Source of the DNA: Dryomyza anilis
Lineage: Eukaryota > Arthropoda > Insecta > Diptera > Dryomyzidae
Direction of reading: 5' to 3'
Assembly (NCBI GenBank): GCA_951804985.1
Contig: OX638130.1
Coordinates: 78,486,583-78,550,582, forward strand
DNA: 64,000 nucleotides
The position numbers and the translations under genes are program-made. Below the pieces are notes generated by a model that had not been told where the DNA came from, ran no database searches, and saw nothing but the letters and a program-made list of their open reading frames with translations. Shown here piece by piece: positions 13,035 through 22,540 of the stretch (its first letter is position 1; every line of letters begins with the position of its first letter).

Positions 13035-13105
13035 ATAACTGTTTGGCGCTATAGCTTTGAATAACATAGGCCGAGTTCTCACACCATTTGAGCTGTGCGA
13101 GTTAT
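13035..13105 (+). repeat. dispersed repeat fragment
   Basis: Contains TTTGGCGCTATAG, CCGAGTTCTCACACCATTTG and AGCTGTGCGAG. Related to 6440-6575 and, in reverse, to 17265-17350. Function unknown. Confidence 0.45.
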
Positions 13106-13503
13106 ATTTGTTTTCATAGTGATGTGACCTACAGTTTAATGCAGAATACGTGTTGACTTTCGCAATCGTCTATGTGAACGTTCTTCAAATAGTTACAAAA
13201 ATGCAATTCGTTTATACCTGCACGACGAACGATCTTTTGTTCGTCGTACGTCCACACGAATCTAAAATAACTAAAAATAAAAGCAAAAAATAAAATATTA
13301 AGTTTCTGCAATTTGTAATACACGGTGTAGAAAAATTAAATCAAATAAATGCAAATGTATTTAAAACCTAACAAATAGTAGTGCAACTAAATTTTTTCAA
13401 AACAAAGACATACATGTAGTATAATTTACTACATTATTTTTGCGATGTATACTTAATGTTAAAAATAAGTGTATGTGTTTTATTTTATAATATAGCATTT
13501 TAC

Positions 13504-14188
13504 CTGTGGCATAGTATTAAATTTTGCAATAGCATCAGGATAGGATATAAAAGCTAGTCCTGTACCACTTCGAACTACTTCGTCAATATTTGTAATGTTC
13601 ATATTGTGTGCAAGATTTCCTAGAATACCAAATATAGTAATGCCTGCTAAAAGACTGGTTACTGTATCGATACTTGTGACGATTATTGCATCTCTAAATA
13701 AATAAAAATACAATAATTAAACAATAATTAAAATTTATAAATATTATAAATCCAAAATACCTGTGAACATTGTGGTCAAATTTGTTGTGTGATGAAAACA
13801 TGACAATGGGACCTAAACCAACTGCAAGAGAGAAGAAACACTGCACTACAGCTTCTTTCCAAACCTATAAATTATTAACAATTAATAATGTTGTAATGTA
13901 ATGATTTAATTTAATTACCTTAAGGTTAAGTAACTCACTCCAATTGGGCTTTAAAAAAAATAATATCCCATCAGATGCTCCCTCCAAAGTAACAGCTCTG
14001 ATAAGTAGAGTAATCAATATAACGTATGGGAAAATAGCTAAGAAATAAGCAGCTTTTCCGGCACTTTTAACACCTCGAACAATCACAAGAAATGTCACAA
14101 CCCATGCTGTGAAAAGTGCCAGTGTTAACTGCCAACTTGGTAATCCAATACCATTAGAAATATCATCTATCTCTCTAATAACAATGTT
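13504..14188 (-). CDS. NAAT-like SLC6 amino acid transporter, three internal exons
   Basis: Three exons read on the minus strand: 14188-13919 (270 bp), 13864-13761 (104 bp) and 13693-13504 (190 bp). All borders are canonical AG acceptors and GT donors, the reading frame is kept throughout, and there is no stop. The peptide matches the middle of insect nutrient amino acid transporters: GIGLPSWQLTLALFTAWVV, GKAAYFLAIFPYVILITLL and RAVTLEGASDGILFF (exon 1, about TM4-5 and the following loop); VVQCFFSLAVGLGPIVMFSS (exon 2, about TM6); LLAGITIFGILGNLAH and SGTGLAFISYPDAIA (exon 3, about TM7 and extracellular loop 4). Family members are plasma-membrane, sodium-driven importers of neutral and essential amino acids. 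The N-terminal exons (TM1-3) and C-terminal exons (TM8-12) were not found, so the gene either has very long introns or is a partial copy. The intact splice sites argue for a live gene. Confidence 0.85.
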
Positions 14189-14219
14189 CCTAAAAACGAG
14201 ACAAATAAAATTTATCACA

Positions 14220-14740
14220 GATGATTTAGATTATATGATAGAATTGCTGCAATCTTGATCTAAATAACTTGATTTTTAACAACCCAGTCTAAAATTTCTT
14301 ACCCGAGATAATATTGCAGGAATTTTTTAGAAATATTTATCGACAAACATATAGACAAATGGAAAATATTGGGATATAGTTGTCAAATTTTATGGAATTC
14401 TATTGGAAGATTCACATTGGGCAGAAAACAGACAGCTTGTGATACCGACTGAAGATATACTTCTTAAGGCTTTTTTTTCTCAAAAGACAGCTTATTGAAT
14501 TCAAAAGGTACCTTAGACAAAGATCATATTTTTACAAGCTTTTTACAAGCTTTTATTTAACTTCACTTGTTTGTTCGTGTGTTCGTTTGTTAGTATGTCG
14601 GGCACAAAAATATCAAAATTAACACACTTCCTTATATACAATCGAGTTGAAACATGGAACACGTATAGTATTCGATGTGGCACATATAAAAATAAATTTT
14701 AAAGTTCGAATTTGGCCGATAGGGGGCGCTAACACTATTT
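14220..14740. other. no gene seen upstream of the transporter exons
   Basis: On the minus strand this lies upstream of the first visible NAAT exon, but I found no further exon with SLC6 motifs. It includes a repeated TTTACAAGCTTTT block and a TTGTTTGTTCGTGTGTTCGTTTG run near 14565-14592. Both are typical of fly repeat DNA. Confidence 0.4.
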
Positions 14741-15740
14741 TTGAACTATGTGATGTCTGTTCTTTACATAGAAACAGACATCATGGGGACTATCGCCGAG
14801 CAAAACCTTATGGATTTACACGCAATGATAAGACCGATGATATCATATGCATCGGTAGTCTGGTGGAACAAGCTGTCTCGAAAATGCGTGACAACTAGTG
14901 TTGCCAAGATTCAGAGAACCGTGTGTCTGGGTGTTACGGGTGCCTTTCCCACTACACCTGGTCCAGCACTGAATGCAATCTTAAACCTACCACCACTTGA
15001 CATCTTCATCAGAGGCGAAGCCTGGAGACTAAAACGAGGTGGTTTCTGGTTTAATGTTCCCTGGAATATCTCTGACACTTGACACTCCATTAGACACCTG
15101 TCTACTGGAGATGCCCTCTGATGCAATGATAACAGAAATATTACCAAGACGAAATTTTGAGATTTGCCAACCTGACATTCAAGACTGGCTAACACCTGAC
15201 TGTGAGCCAGGTAGAGAGTCACACCGCATTATCACAGACGGCTCCAGAACCGATCAGGGAACTGGTGCTGGAGTGTTTGTGGAACCGGATGACAGCAGAC
15301 TTCACTTCGCCTTAGGCGACAATGCCTCGGTATTTCAAGCCGAAGTCTATGCTATACTTATGGCTATGGACTACATTGCGGATAATAGATGGCAGAACAG
15401 GGATATATCAGTTTGCAGCGATAGTCATGCTGCTCTTATGGCTTTGAACAACCAGGTCATCACATCCAAAATTGTACGTCAATGCAGATCACGTCTCAAT
15501 TGTGTTGGTAAATACAATACACTGAAACTGATTTGGGTGCCGGGCCATAAAGGAGTTTCGGGCAATGAAACATCTGACGAACTAGCACGTGCTGGATCTG
15601 AGCACAATCCATTTGGACCAGAACCTGTGCTTGGACTACCTACATCTACGGGAAAATTCGTCATCAGCTCTTGGGTCGCCTCTGCACACAAGAGCACAGA
15701 ACAATGGGCACATAATCAATTAAGGTTGGACATTGGAACA
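14741..15740 (+). pseudogene. I/R1/LOA-type LINE tail with RNase H
   Basis: The frame at 14741-15082 reads as the end of a LINE reverse transcriptase (AMIRPMISYASVVWW and AFPTTPGPALNAILNLPPL). The frame at 15039-15740, in another phase, carries an RNase H domain with TDGSRTDQGTGAG, FQAEVYAILMAM, SVCSDSHAALMAL and WVPGHKGVSGNETSDELA. The four acidic catalytic positions (D, E, D, D) are all present. An RNase H domain after RT is typical of the I superfamily (I, R1, LOA types), so this is a different lineage from the LINE at 23063. A frameshift lies between about 15040 and 15082. Everything upstream (endonuclease, most of RT) and the 3' end are missing. Confidence 0.85.
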
Positions 15741-15829
15741 TGCTATTCTATGGTCATTGGAACAGTTTTATCAAAATCCATGTTTTTTTCATTAAACAAT
15801 TCCAATGGCCTTATATATAATGACTAAAA

Positions 15830-17045
15830 AAGTAAAAATAAAAAATTAATAAAAAAAAAAATTTTTAAAAAACAAGCTTTGCAAAAAATGTGTACTAAAA
15901 AATTTAAAATAAATTTACTAAAAATATGAAATATATTTATAGTAGGTATGTACATTTATAATGAATACATATTAATATACGAAATATACAAAATAAATTA
16001 TATTAAAATTTATTCAAATTATATTATTTAGATATACGTTTATAAGCAATAACTTTAAAAATTACTAATAGGTTTGCAAATACAGAAATAAAAGCGTGCG
16101 GCGAAAATATTAAAAATTACCATCATATTACATTCGTAAATATGTGGCCTAAATATGAATTTTAGCTATAAAAGTAATGCAATTATGATCATATTTATAT
16201 ACATATATCTTATACATCACAAACCTACAACTCTTTATACTTTATATCTCGCAGCGCTCAGCACACTATAAGTCTTCACAGCATAATGTAAGATTGTATA
16301 GGAGATACAACGTCCCTTTGTCCAGTCACACCCAGAATCTACGTGGCGATTATAATGCAAAATATGAGCTTTTACTTAAACTATGTACGACTTTTGTAAG
16401 TCGAGAGTTTAAACATTTTAAAACAGGTGCCATAACCTCTGTGAAATTACGACCCTTTCTGGCAAGGAGATATATAACGTTAATATACATCACTTATCCA
16501 AATTCAATGACTTAAATTAAGTAAATAAATAAATAAATATTTCTAGTTAAAAGTTTAGTTTTGTCAGATTATCCTGGAGTAAAAACATAACACATGCGAA
16601 CAAAATGTTAATGGGCTTCCGATATCAGCACTGCCTACAAAACTCATAGATACTCCCATACAGATCTACCCCTACTCCAAAATTATATTGAAAACTATAG
16701 CAAAGTTCAATTGAATTGCTAAGTTTATAAGTGGTAGAGTTGGACTGTAATATTCAATATTTTTGCCGCACGCTTTTATTTTTGTATTTGCAAACCTCTT
16801 AGTAATTTTTAAAATTTTTTGCTTATAAACGTATATCGAAATAATATAATTTGAATTAAATTTAATATAATTTATTTTGTATATTTCGTTCATTAATATG
16901 TATTCATTATAAATGTACATACCTACTATAAATATATTTCATATTTTTAGTAAATTTATTTTTAATTTTTTAGTAAATTTATTTTTAATTTTTGAGTACA
17001 CATTTATTTAAAAGCTTTTATTTTAAAGTTTATTTTTATTAATTA
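15830..17045. mobile_element. foldback element with arms of about 285 bp
   Basis: The DNA at about 15830-16115 is repeated in reverse at about 16755-17045. Paired blocks include GGTTTGCAAATACAGAAATA with TATTTTTGTATTTGCAAACC, ATATACGTTTATAAGC with GCTTATAAACGTATAT, and AAATGTACATACCTAC with GTAGGTATGTACATTT. The arms start and end in T/A-rich DNA with weakly defined limits. The loop of about 640 bp has no recognisable gene. It looks like a long-TIR non-autonomous DNA transposon. Confidence 0.7.
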
Positions 17046-17745
17046 ATCTGCCTTGCGGCATTTCTTGTTGTTTTTTGTTCGCCGCATGTACTCTGTTCAG
17101 GCAGTAAGAGTTGAAAACAAAAAATATGATTTCAAAAAATATCTTTTCATAAAATATTTTTCTATACCGCGCTACCTCTCGGCAGTAAATGGCAAACCTT
17201 CGAGAGTAAAACATTGCCTATGAAAAGCTCTCACCCGTCGCTCGGATTCGGCAATAAACTGTAGGTCCCCTACAGCTACGCACAGCTCAAAGTGGTGAGA
17301 GAGCTCGGACTAAGTTCTTATAGGACTGTAGCGTCAAACTATTATATTTTTTATTATGAATTTAATGAATTATATTCATTGAAATACATTTTAAACAATT
17401 TTTGAGAATGGTGCATATGATATATTACGTATTCACAATGAACACGTACATTCTATTAGATACATTCACTGTAATACGAGATACACTTATTCAATTATAT
17501 TAGGTAAATGCTGCGAATTTTCTTCGATCGTGTTCATTGGGATGAGTTGTAATCACCTAAACTAAACCTACTGTTCATTCATATCTTGTTCCAACTCAAA
17601 AGATGGCGCAAAAAATACGTCATATTCATAATTAGAAGTTTCCGTATTTCTTCTGCGTACAGGACCTAGAGCACAAAAATTGGAAAGTATGAAGACGTTT
17701 ACTCTTGCGATTGGCTATACACTGTTTTTCTCATATTTTATGTTT
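17046..17745. other. no gene; repeat fragments
   Basis: 17265-17350 is the reverse-oriented relative of the repeat at 6440-6575 and 13035-13105 (GGACTGTAGCGTCAAACTAT and ACAGCTACGCACAGCTC). Around 17360-17560 a motif like TTCATTGTGAATAC recurs at irregular spacing. It continues in 17970-18150. Confidence 0.4.
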
Positions 17746-17794
17746 TTATGAATGGCCCTATTCTCCAGCTTCTCGAGAGCTATCGATATATGCT

Positions 17795-17835
17795 TTATTT
17801 GAATATTTCTTTAAACAAATATTCAAATAAAAGAG
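17795..17835. repeat. hairpin
   Basis: TTTATTTGAATATTT and AAATATTCAAATAAA flank a short loop. The corresponding hairpin in A2 (34310-34350) is extended further by CTCTCGAGAGCTA and its complement. Confidence 0.6.
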
Positions 17836-18170
17836 AAGCTGGATATTTAAAAAAATGAAAATAATAAAACAAAATTTTCTTAATTCATTAATTTATTTTG
17901 TAAGTATGATCTCGCTCATTAAAGTATTGTTCCGATTCGTTGTGATAATTAACTGTTGCATGCTGTATAGTTAATGAAATATTCATTGTGATTACGAATA
18001 TTGTTTAATCTCTTTAATGATCTTTACATTGTAATTCAATAAATTTATTCATTGAAGTATAATCGGATATTGGTTGTGACAATGAGCGGTTACATTGGAC
18101 CAATTATACTGAAATATTTATTGTGAGAATATACTTTTTCATTGTCATTATGTATTTTTTTTGGTTAATT

Positions 18171-18793
18171 GAGGAGTTCATTACCAAAACGTGTCATCCA
18201 GTCAAAAATCGAAAAAAAAAGTTATTTATGTACTTTTGTTCGACTTTAGGTGTCGAATAAGTAAAAATAAAATCAGGTCTCTATGTAGACCATTTGCAGT
18301 GTTATTTGACTTTAAAATAATATTTTATTTTCAAAACATTCTATTCTTCGAAAATATAATTTCCAAAACGATCTACATACAATTTTATTCCCAAATCATT
18401 CTATTTGGAGAAAATTACATAACCAAAACGTGCTATAGAACGAAAACGTATTATAATCAAAGTAAGATACCACATACCTATTCGATTTTAAAATAGTGAA
18501 GTACAAATATGTTACTATATATTTGCAATCTTTATACATGTAACCAATATAGCCCATAATTTATGCAACATAAAAAATCATATGTGAGATTTCATTTCCG
18601 AAACATGCTATTTCAATTTTGAAAGCATTTATTAACATATATACGGTTCAAAAACGATTAATTTAAAAACTTGAGTATACTAAGGATATGACAAAGATCA
18701 AATTTGACCCTATCATGCTGGAACAGTATTTCGCCTTTTACTCAAAACAGAGTTCGATAGCACAAATATAGCACGTTTGGAAATGAGCTCCTC
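18171..18793. mobile_element. TIR element with repeated CCAAAACGTG motif
   Basis: Left end GAGGAGTTCATTACCAAAAC and the reverse of the right end, GAGGAGCTCATTTCCAAACG, form a 20-bp terminal inverted repeat. AATT sits next to both ends. Variants of TTNCCAAAACGTGCTAT recur inside (near 18183, 18362, 18421 and 18597), like the subterminal transposase-binding repeats of cut-and-paste transposons. A2 keeps the left part (from 34705) but has lost the right end. Superfamily unknown. Confidence 0.55.
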
Positions 18794-19112
18794 AATTGTT
18801 CAATGTATCACATTTAAGACGAAATATTTAATTTAAAATAGTATTTTTTGACAAAACCCCCCAAATTATTTCTCTTTTTATTATCTGTGACTAAGATTCG
18901 TTCCCAGTTCCCTTCGTCTAAAATTGGTATAACGTATTTCAAACGTTTCGTTCGTTCCGCTCTTTGAATCAAACATTTGTTTAATATTTTTGTTTTGCCA
19001 ATTATTTTTCATATAAAAACATCAATTTATTTTTTACTTTGTCGTATGATTTATATGCTGGCAAAAAAAAATTCTCTAAACGAGCGTACTCAACGTTTCG
19101 TTTGATACATGA

Positions 19113-19246
19113 AGTGATGGGTAAATCGATTTCGATTTTAGTCGAAAATCGATTTTGTGATTTTAAAATCGATTTTTTCGTAGTTGGTTTTACATGTTAA
19201 AACATCGATTGAAATCGATTTTTCAGATCAAATAATTTAAAATAAA
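19113..19246 (+). mobile_element. left end of a hAT-like element (copy in A1)
   Basis: AGTGATGGGTAAATCGATTT follows ACATGA. Several AATCGATTTT subterminal repeats lie within the next 110 bp. It equals the left end at 35159 whose right partner is at 37998. Here the right part is not present. Confidence 0.5.
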
Positions 19247-19804
19247 ACCAGTTGGGAAGGTTAGATCACATGGGAAATTTTAAAGTAGGTGTAATTCTGA
19301 TAGTTAGGATTATCAAAATTATAGTCGGTCTAAGCCGACTATAAATACCCTACACATATGTGTGGTTACCATTCAAAGTGATATATAGGTCACCAGGGTA
19401 TACGAATCCTGAAAATAACTACAAACATTTAATCGCTGAAGAATTTCCATTCATTTGATACCCATATTTACAAATGTGTAGGTGTACCGAATTTCGATTT
19501 TTTTTTTTGTGAACCACAAGTCTTTTTGCCGGAAAACATTATTATAATGTATTTGAGCATGATATCAATATATATTTGACCAAAAAAGTTTACCTAAGCA
19601 CGTATACATAAAAATTGATCTTTATATGAACATTTTATATGAGGTATTTGAACATAAGTGGTCGGATCATAGGTCACAATGGACCGATCTCGCCAATTTT
19701 TTCGCACATACAGCGTAGGTATATTAGTAATCTAAGTTATAAGTTTCATTTATCTAGCTCTTCTATTTTAAAAGTCTTAGGGATTTCAACAGACAGACGG
19801 ACAG

Positions 19805-19842
<38 letters not shown>

Positions 19843-20002
19843 GGACAGACAGACGGACAGACGGACATCGCTAAATCGACTCAGGAGGTCATGCTGATCA
19901 AGAATATATATACTTTTCCATACCGGAGATGCTTCCTTCTGGGTGTTACAAACGGCGTACCAAACTGAATATACCCTTTCACTCTTAGTGCAGGGTATAA
20001 AA
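19247..20002 (+). mobile_element. mini-me/DINE-1-like repeat, copy M1
   Basis: Starts AACCAGTTGGGAAGG and ends AGTGCAGGGTATAAAA. Features in order: an inverted repeat TATAGTCGGTCTAAGCCGAC, a conserved block ACATATGTGTGGTTACC, a CAGACGGACAGA-type microsatellite (about 19789-19866) and the conserved tail GCTAAATCGACTCAGGAGGT. Known dipteran mini-me/DINE-1 elements are short, non-coding and carry GTCY microsatellites, which fits. A2 lacks the insert at the matching place (about 35285-35292), so it is a real insertion. It has no protein-coding capacity. Confidence 0.75.
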
Positions 20003-20136
20003 AAGAATAAGAAATATACGAATTGGTACAAATCTTATATTCATTTTGTTAATTCCTGTGGTTTTGGTTGTGTTCGATTTTGTTTTTCGTTATTATTTGT
20101 ATATTATATCAGTATTATTTCACAAAATTCGACAAG

Positions 20137-20496
20137 TGTTAAAGTCCCTATTTCATCACCTAAAATAAGACATTTAATAAATAATGAAGTCACCTTTGTT
20201 TACAAACAAATTGCACCACGTGCTTATTTTCTTCAAGCTAGCAACTTGACGCTGCTGCGAATTTGGTTTATAGTTACAATTGCTGACTAAGTAAATTGTC
20301 GACGCTTATTTTGGCAACGACAAAAAAGTGTGTCATCAAACCAACATAATTTACTTTTTGTTTTAACAACAATTAGAATGCATATAATATTATTTAAATA
20401 TTTAGCAATTAATATTTAGCAACAGCAAATACCCACTAGAAAAATATCAATGAACTGTCACGCTATGAGTGACTGTCATAATGCTAACTCTCAACA
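20137..20496 (-). repeat. left LTR (3' LTR by orientation)
   Basis: Read on the minus strand it starts TGTTGAGAGTTAGC and ends GGGACTTTAACA. It directly follows a purine tract. Its U5-side 49 bp (20137-20186) match the right LTR, and the remaining part does not align clearly. Confidence 0.7.
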
Positions 20497-20511
20497 TTCC
20501 TCCCCCCTTAC
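20497..20511 (-). other. polypurine tract
   Basis: On the minus strand, GTAAGGGGGGAGGAA immediately precedes the LTR start TGTTGAGAG. This is the expected primer site for plus-strand DNA synthesis in an LTR retrotransposon. Confidence 0.75.
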
Positions 20512-22540
20512 AAACAAATTTGTTTTTTCGACTTACAACAATCTTATACTAACATCTCATAACAATACTTTACACTACTGTACAATACAAACATACTACC
20601 GATACTTAATACATATATAAACGCATACTTCTGCTCCTCAATCACCTTGTCTATGTATTACAGCTGTTGTTGTCAAGATATCGTGGTCGGTCTCCGTTGG
20701 TACAATGGCGGGTTCTGCTGTAAACATAACTCTCGCCACTATTGGTATGGTTGAATTTAGTTAAGATATCGTGATCGGTCTCCGTTGGTTAAATGGCGGG
20801 CTCTGCTGTAAACATAACTCTCTTCACTATTGGTATGGTTAATCGATCTTCATATGCGGTAGCGATACTGATTCTTCAAGTTCCCGATATGAGTTCTTGT
20901 GCTTGTCTTCTTTCCTTCGGACTGCGGTTCGCACCATCTTGTTTGTTAGTGAAGCCGTCATCGATCTCACAGATCTAGGAGCCCCTGAGTAGGATACTTC
21001 TCGGGGTCCCGACTGCTCCTGATTTCGTCTAACTTGCTTCCGACACTACATTGCGATGTCGCTTTAGCTTCGATGTGTAAATTCAATATGTTCTTTAAGA
21101 ACCACTCTGATTCGTACATCATCTTCAGTTTCACTGTTAATTCGCTCAGCAACGCTTGGCCCAAAACGTCCGGGTGCAACATGCTATGCTCAGATTCATT
21201 CTAGCTAACTTTCTGGTTATGTTTCTGGAGCTTTTTCAGGTTTGTGTTCACAATCTTCTTTATTTCAACACTATTATAGCGAATTCAATTGATGCCATCT
21301 CCTTATGTGATTGTGTTGAATTCTGGTGAGTTCCTCTAGTGTAGCGTTCATTCCAACACGCAACCCCTCTATCTCTTTAATGGTTGCTTGCAACGTTCTG
21401 GACAACCTGTCGTAATTACTGGCCATCACCGTTACTTGTTGCTCTATCATATGTTTTACGTAGTTTGACGCATATGTTTTCCGTATGTTTTACGCGTATC
21501 GTAGGTTTTCCGCCACCGTTCGTTTCTTGTGCGTGAACCCTGTACCCTTGACACGAAGTCATCTGTTAACTACAATTGTTCGCTTGGGTCAGTTACAACA
21601 AATTTCGTGATTACTGTTCACTCCGCCCTGTAGATCCCTATATCTGTTTTCCGATCGAACACGAGTGAATGCTGCTGCAACGCTGTCGGTCTGTGAATTG
21701 AATCTACCTGGACCCTCACAATGAGCAGGATTAGCCATATTATTGCCAACTTATTTTTCTAATAAAACTATATCTAATTACTGTACAATATTTTTAGTAT
21801 TCAATGAGATTTCGTTGCTATAATTATTTTTACTTAAATCTAATCATTTTCGTGTATTCATCATTACAATTACTCACATATTTAAGTGTCTATAAAACAT
21901 AATTATATTCATATAATAACATCGTTATATCTCTATCAAAATTATCATTCATATATTACCTTATATAATATTGTACTTTATAATTTTATAAAATAAAAAA
22001 AAACACATTTTTCTTATAAATTAACATTCTCTTATATTACGAAGTTTGACATTATATTATAGTTTGTGTTAATATTTTACAATATAAGTTGTGGTATGTA
22101 CAAAATACATGTGTCATATAACATATTTATTTAAGTTTATATTTTAATATTTTAATATCTATTGAACTAATCAGCATAATAAATACGTATATTGGTTTTG
22201 TTGTTTCATAAACATTTTTTCCAGAAGAGAAAAAAAAATATTAATTTATTCATAATTCTAACAGAATATATTTTATCTGAATAACATATTCTACAAGTAA
22301 AACATCTTCCACTTTTTTTTTGTTTTAAACCTTGTGAAGTTTAGCTTATTTTTAAGCTGTTTATTTTAAAAAATACTCATTCGACATATATGCAATTTTT
22401 ATTTTTATTTATTTTTCATTCTATCGCAATCTCTAACGAATCTTAAGTGATCATCTTAAGTTTTCGCTCGAGTTCACCTAATACGATTCGTAATACACGT
22501 ATGCAATTGATCAAGTTAAATCAGTAGCGTCAACGTACTT
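20512..22540 (-). other. degenerate internal region of the LTR element
   Basis: No complete gene. On the minus strand there are short open stretches of helix-forming, coiled-coil-like composition, the clearest at about 21290-21455 and 20967-21182. In an insect gypsy-type element this position (after integrase, before the 3' LTR) could hold an env-like gene, but I see no fusion peptide, furin site or membrane segment, so I make no assignment. 20675-20850 is a direct tandem repeat. From 21740 to 22400 the DNA is plain AT-rich. Confidence 0.45.
20675..20850. repeat. 88-bp tandem duplication
   Basis: AAGATATCGTGGTCGGTCTC at 20675 is repeated as AAGATATCGTGATCGGTCTC at 20763. The following GCTGTAAACATAACTCTC and ACTATTGGTATGGTT are shared as well. 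Confidence 0.8.

Larger units (their letters stand above)
17746..20136 (+). repeat. segmental duplication, copy A1
   Basis: From TTATGAATGGCCCTATTCTC (17746) to ATTCGACAAG (20136) the sequence matches 34268-35423 in the same orientation with very few changes. A1 carries extra DNA that A2 lacks (about 18500-18800 and a mini-me-like copy at 19247-20002). A1 stops exactly at the left LTR of the gypsy element, while A2 runs on into ATCAAAAAAATAG, so A2 shows the sequence without the LTR. Confidence 0.8.

Noticed and set aside
13129..13323. Further NAAT exon downstream of 13504
   Set aside because: The 64-codon frame contains VWTYDEQKIVRRAG, which does not fit the SLC6 TM8-9 region, and part of it overlaps a dispersed repeat.
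20512..21700. Envelope gene of the gypsy element
   Set aside because: Position fits, but only short broken frames with coiled-coil-like composition remain. No fusion peptide, cleavage site or membrane anchor is visible.
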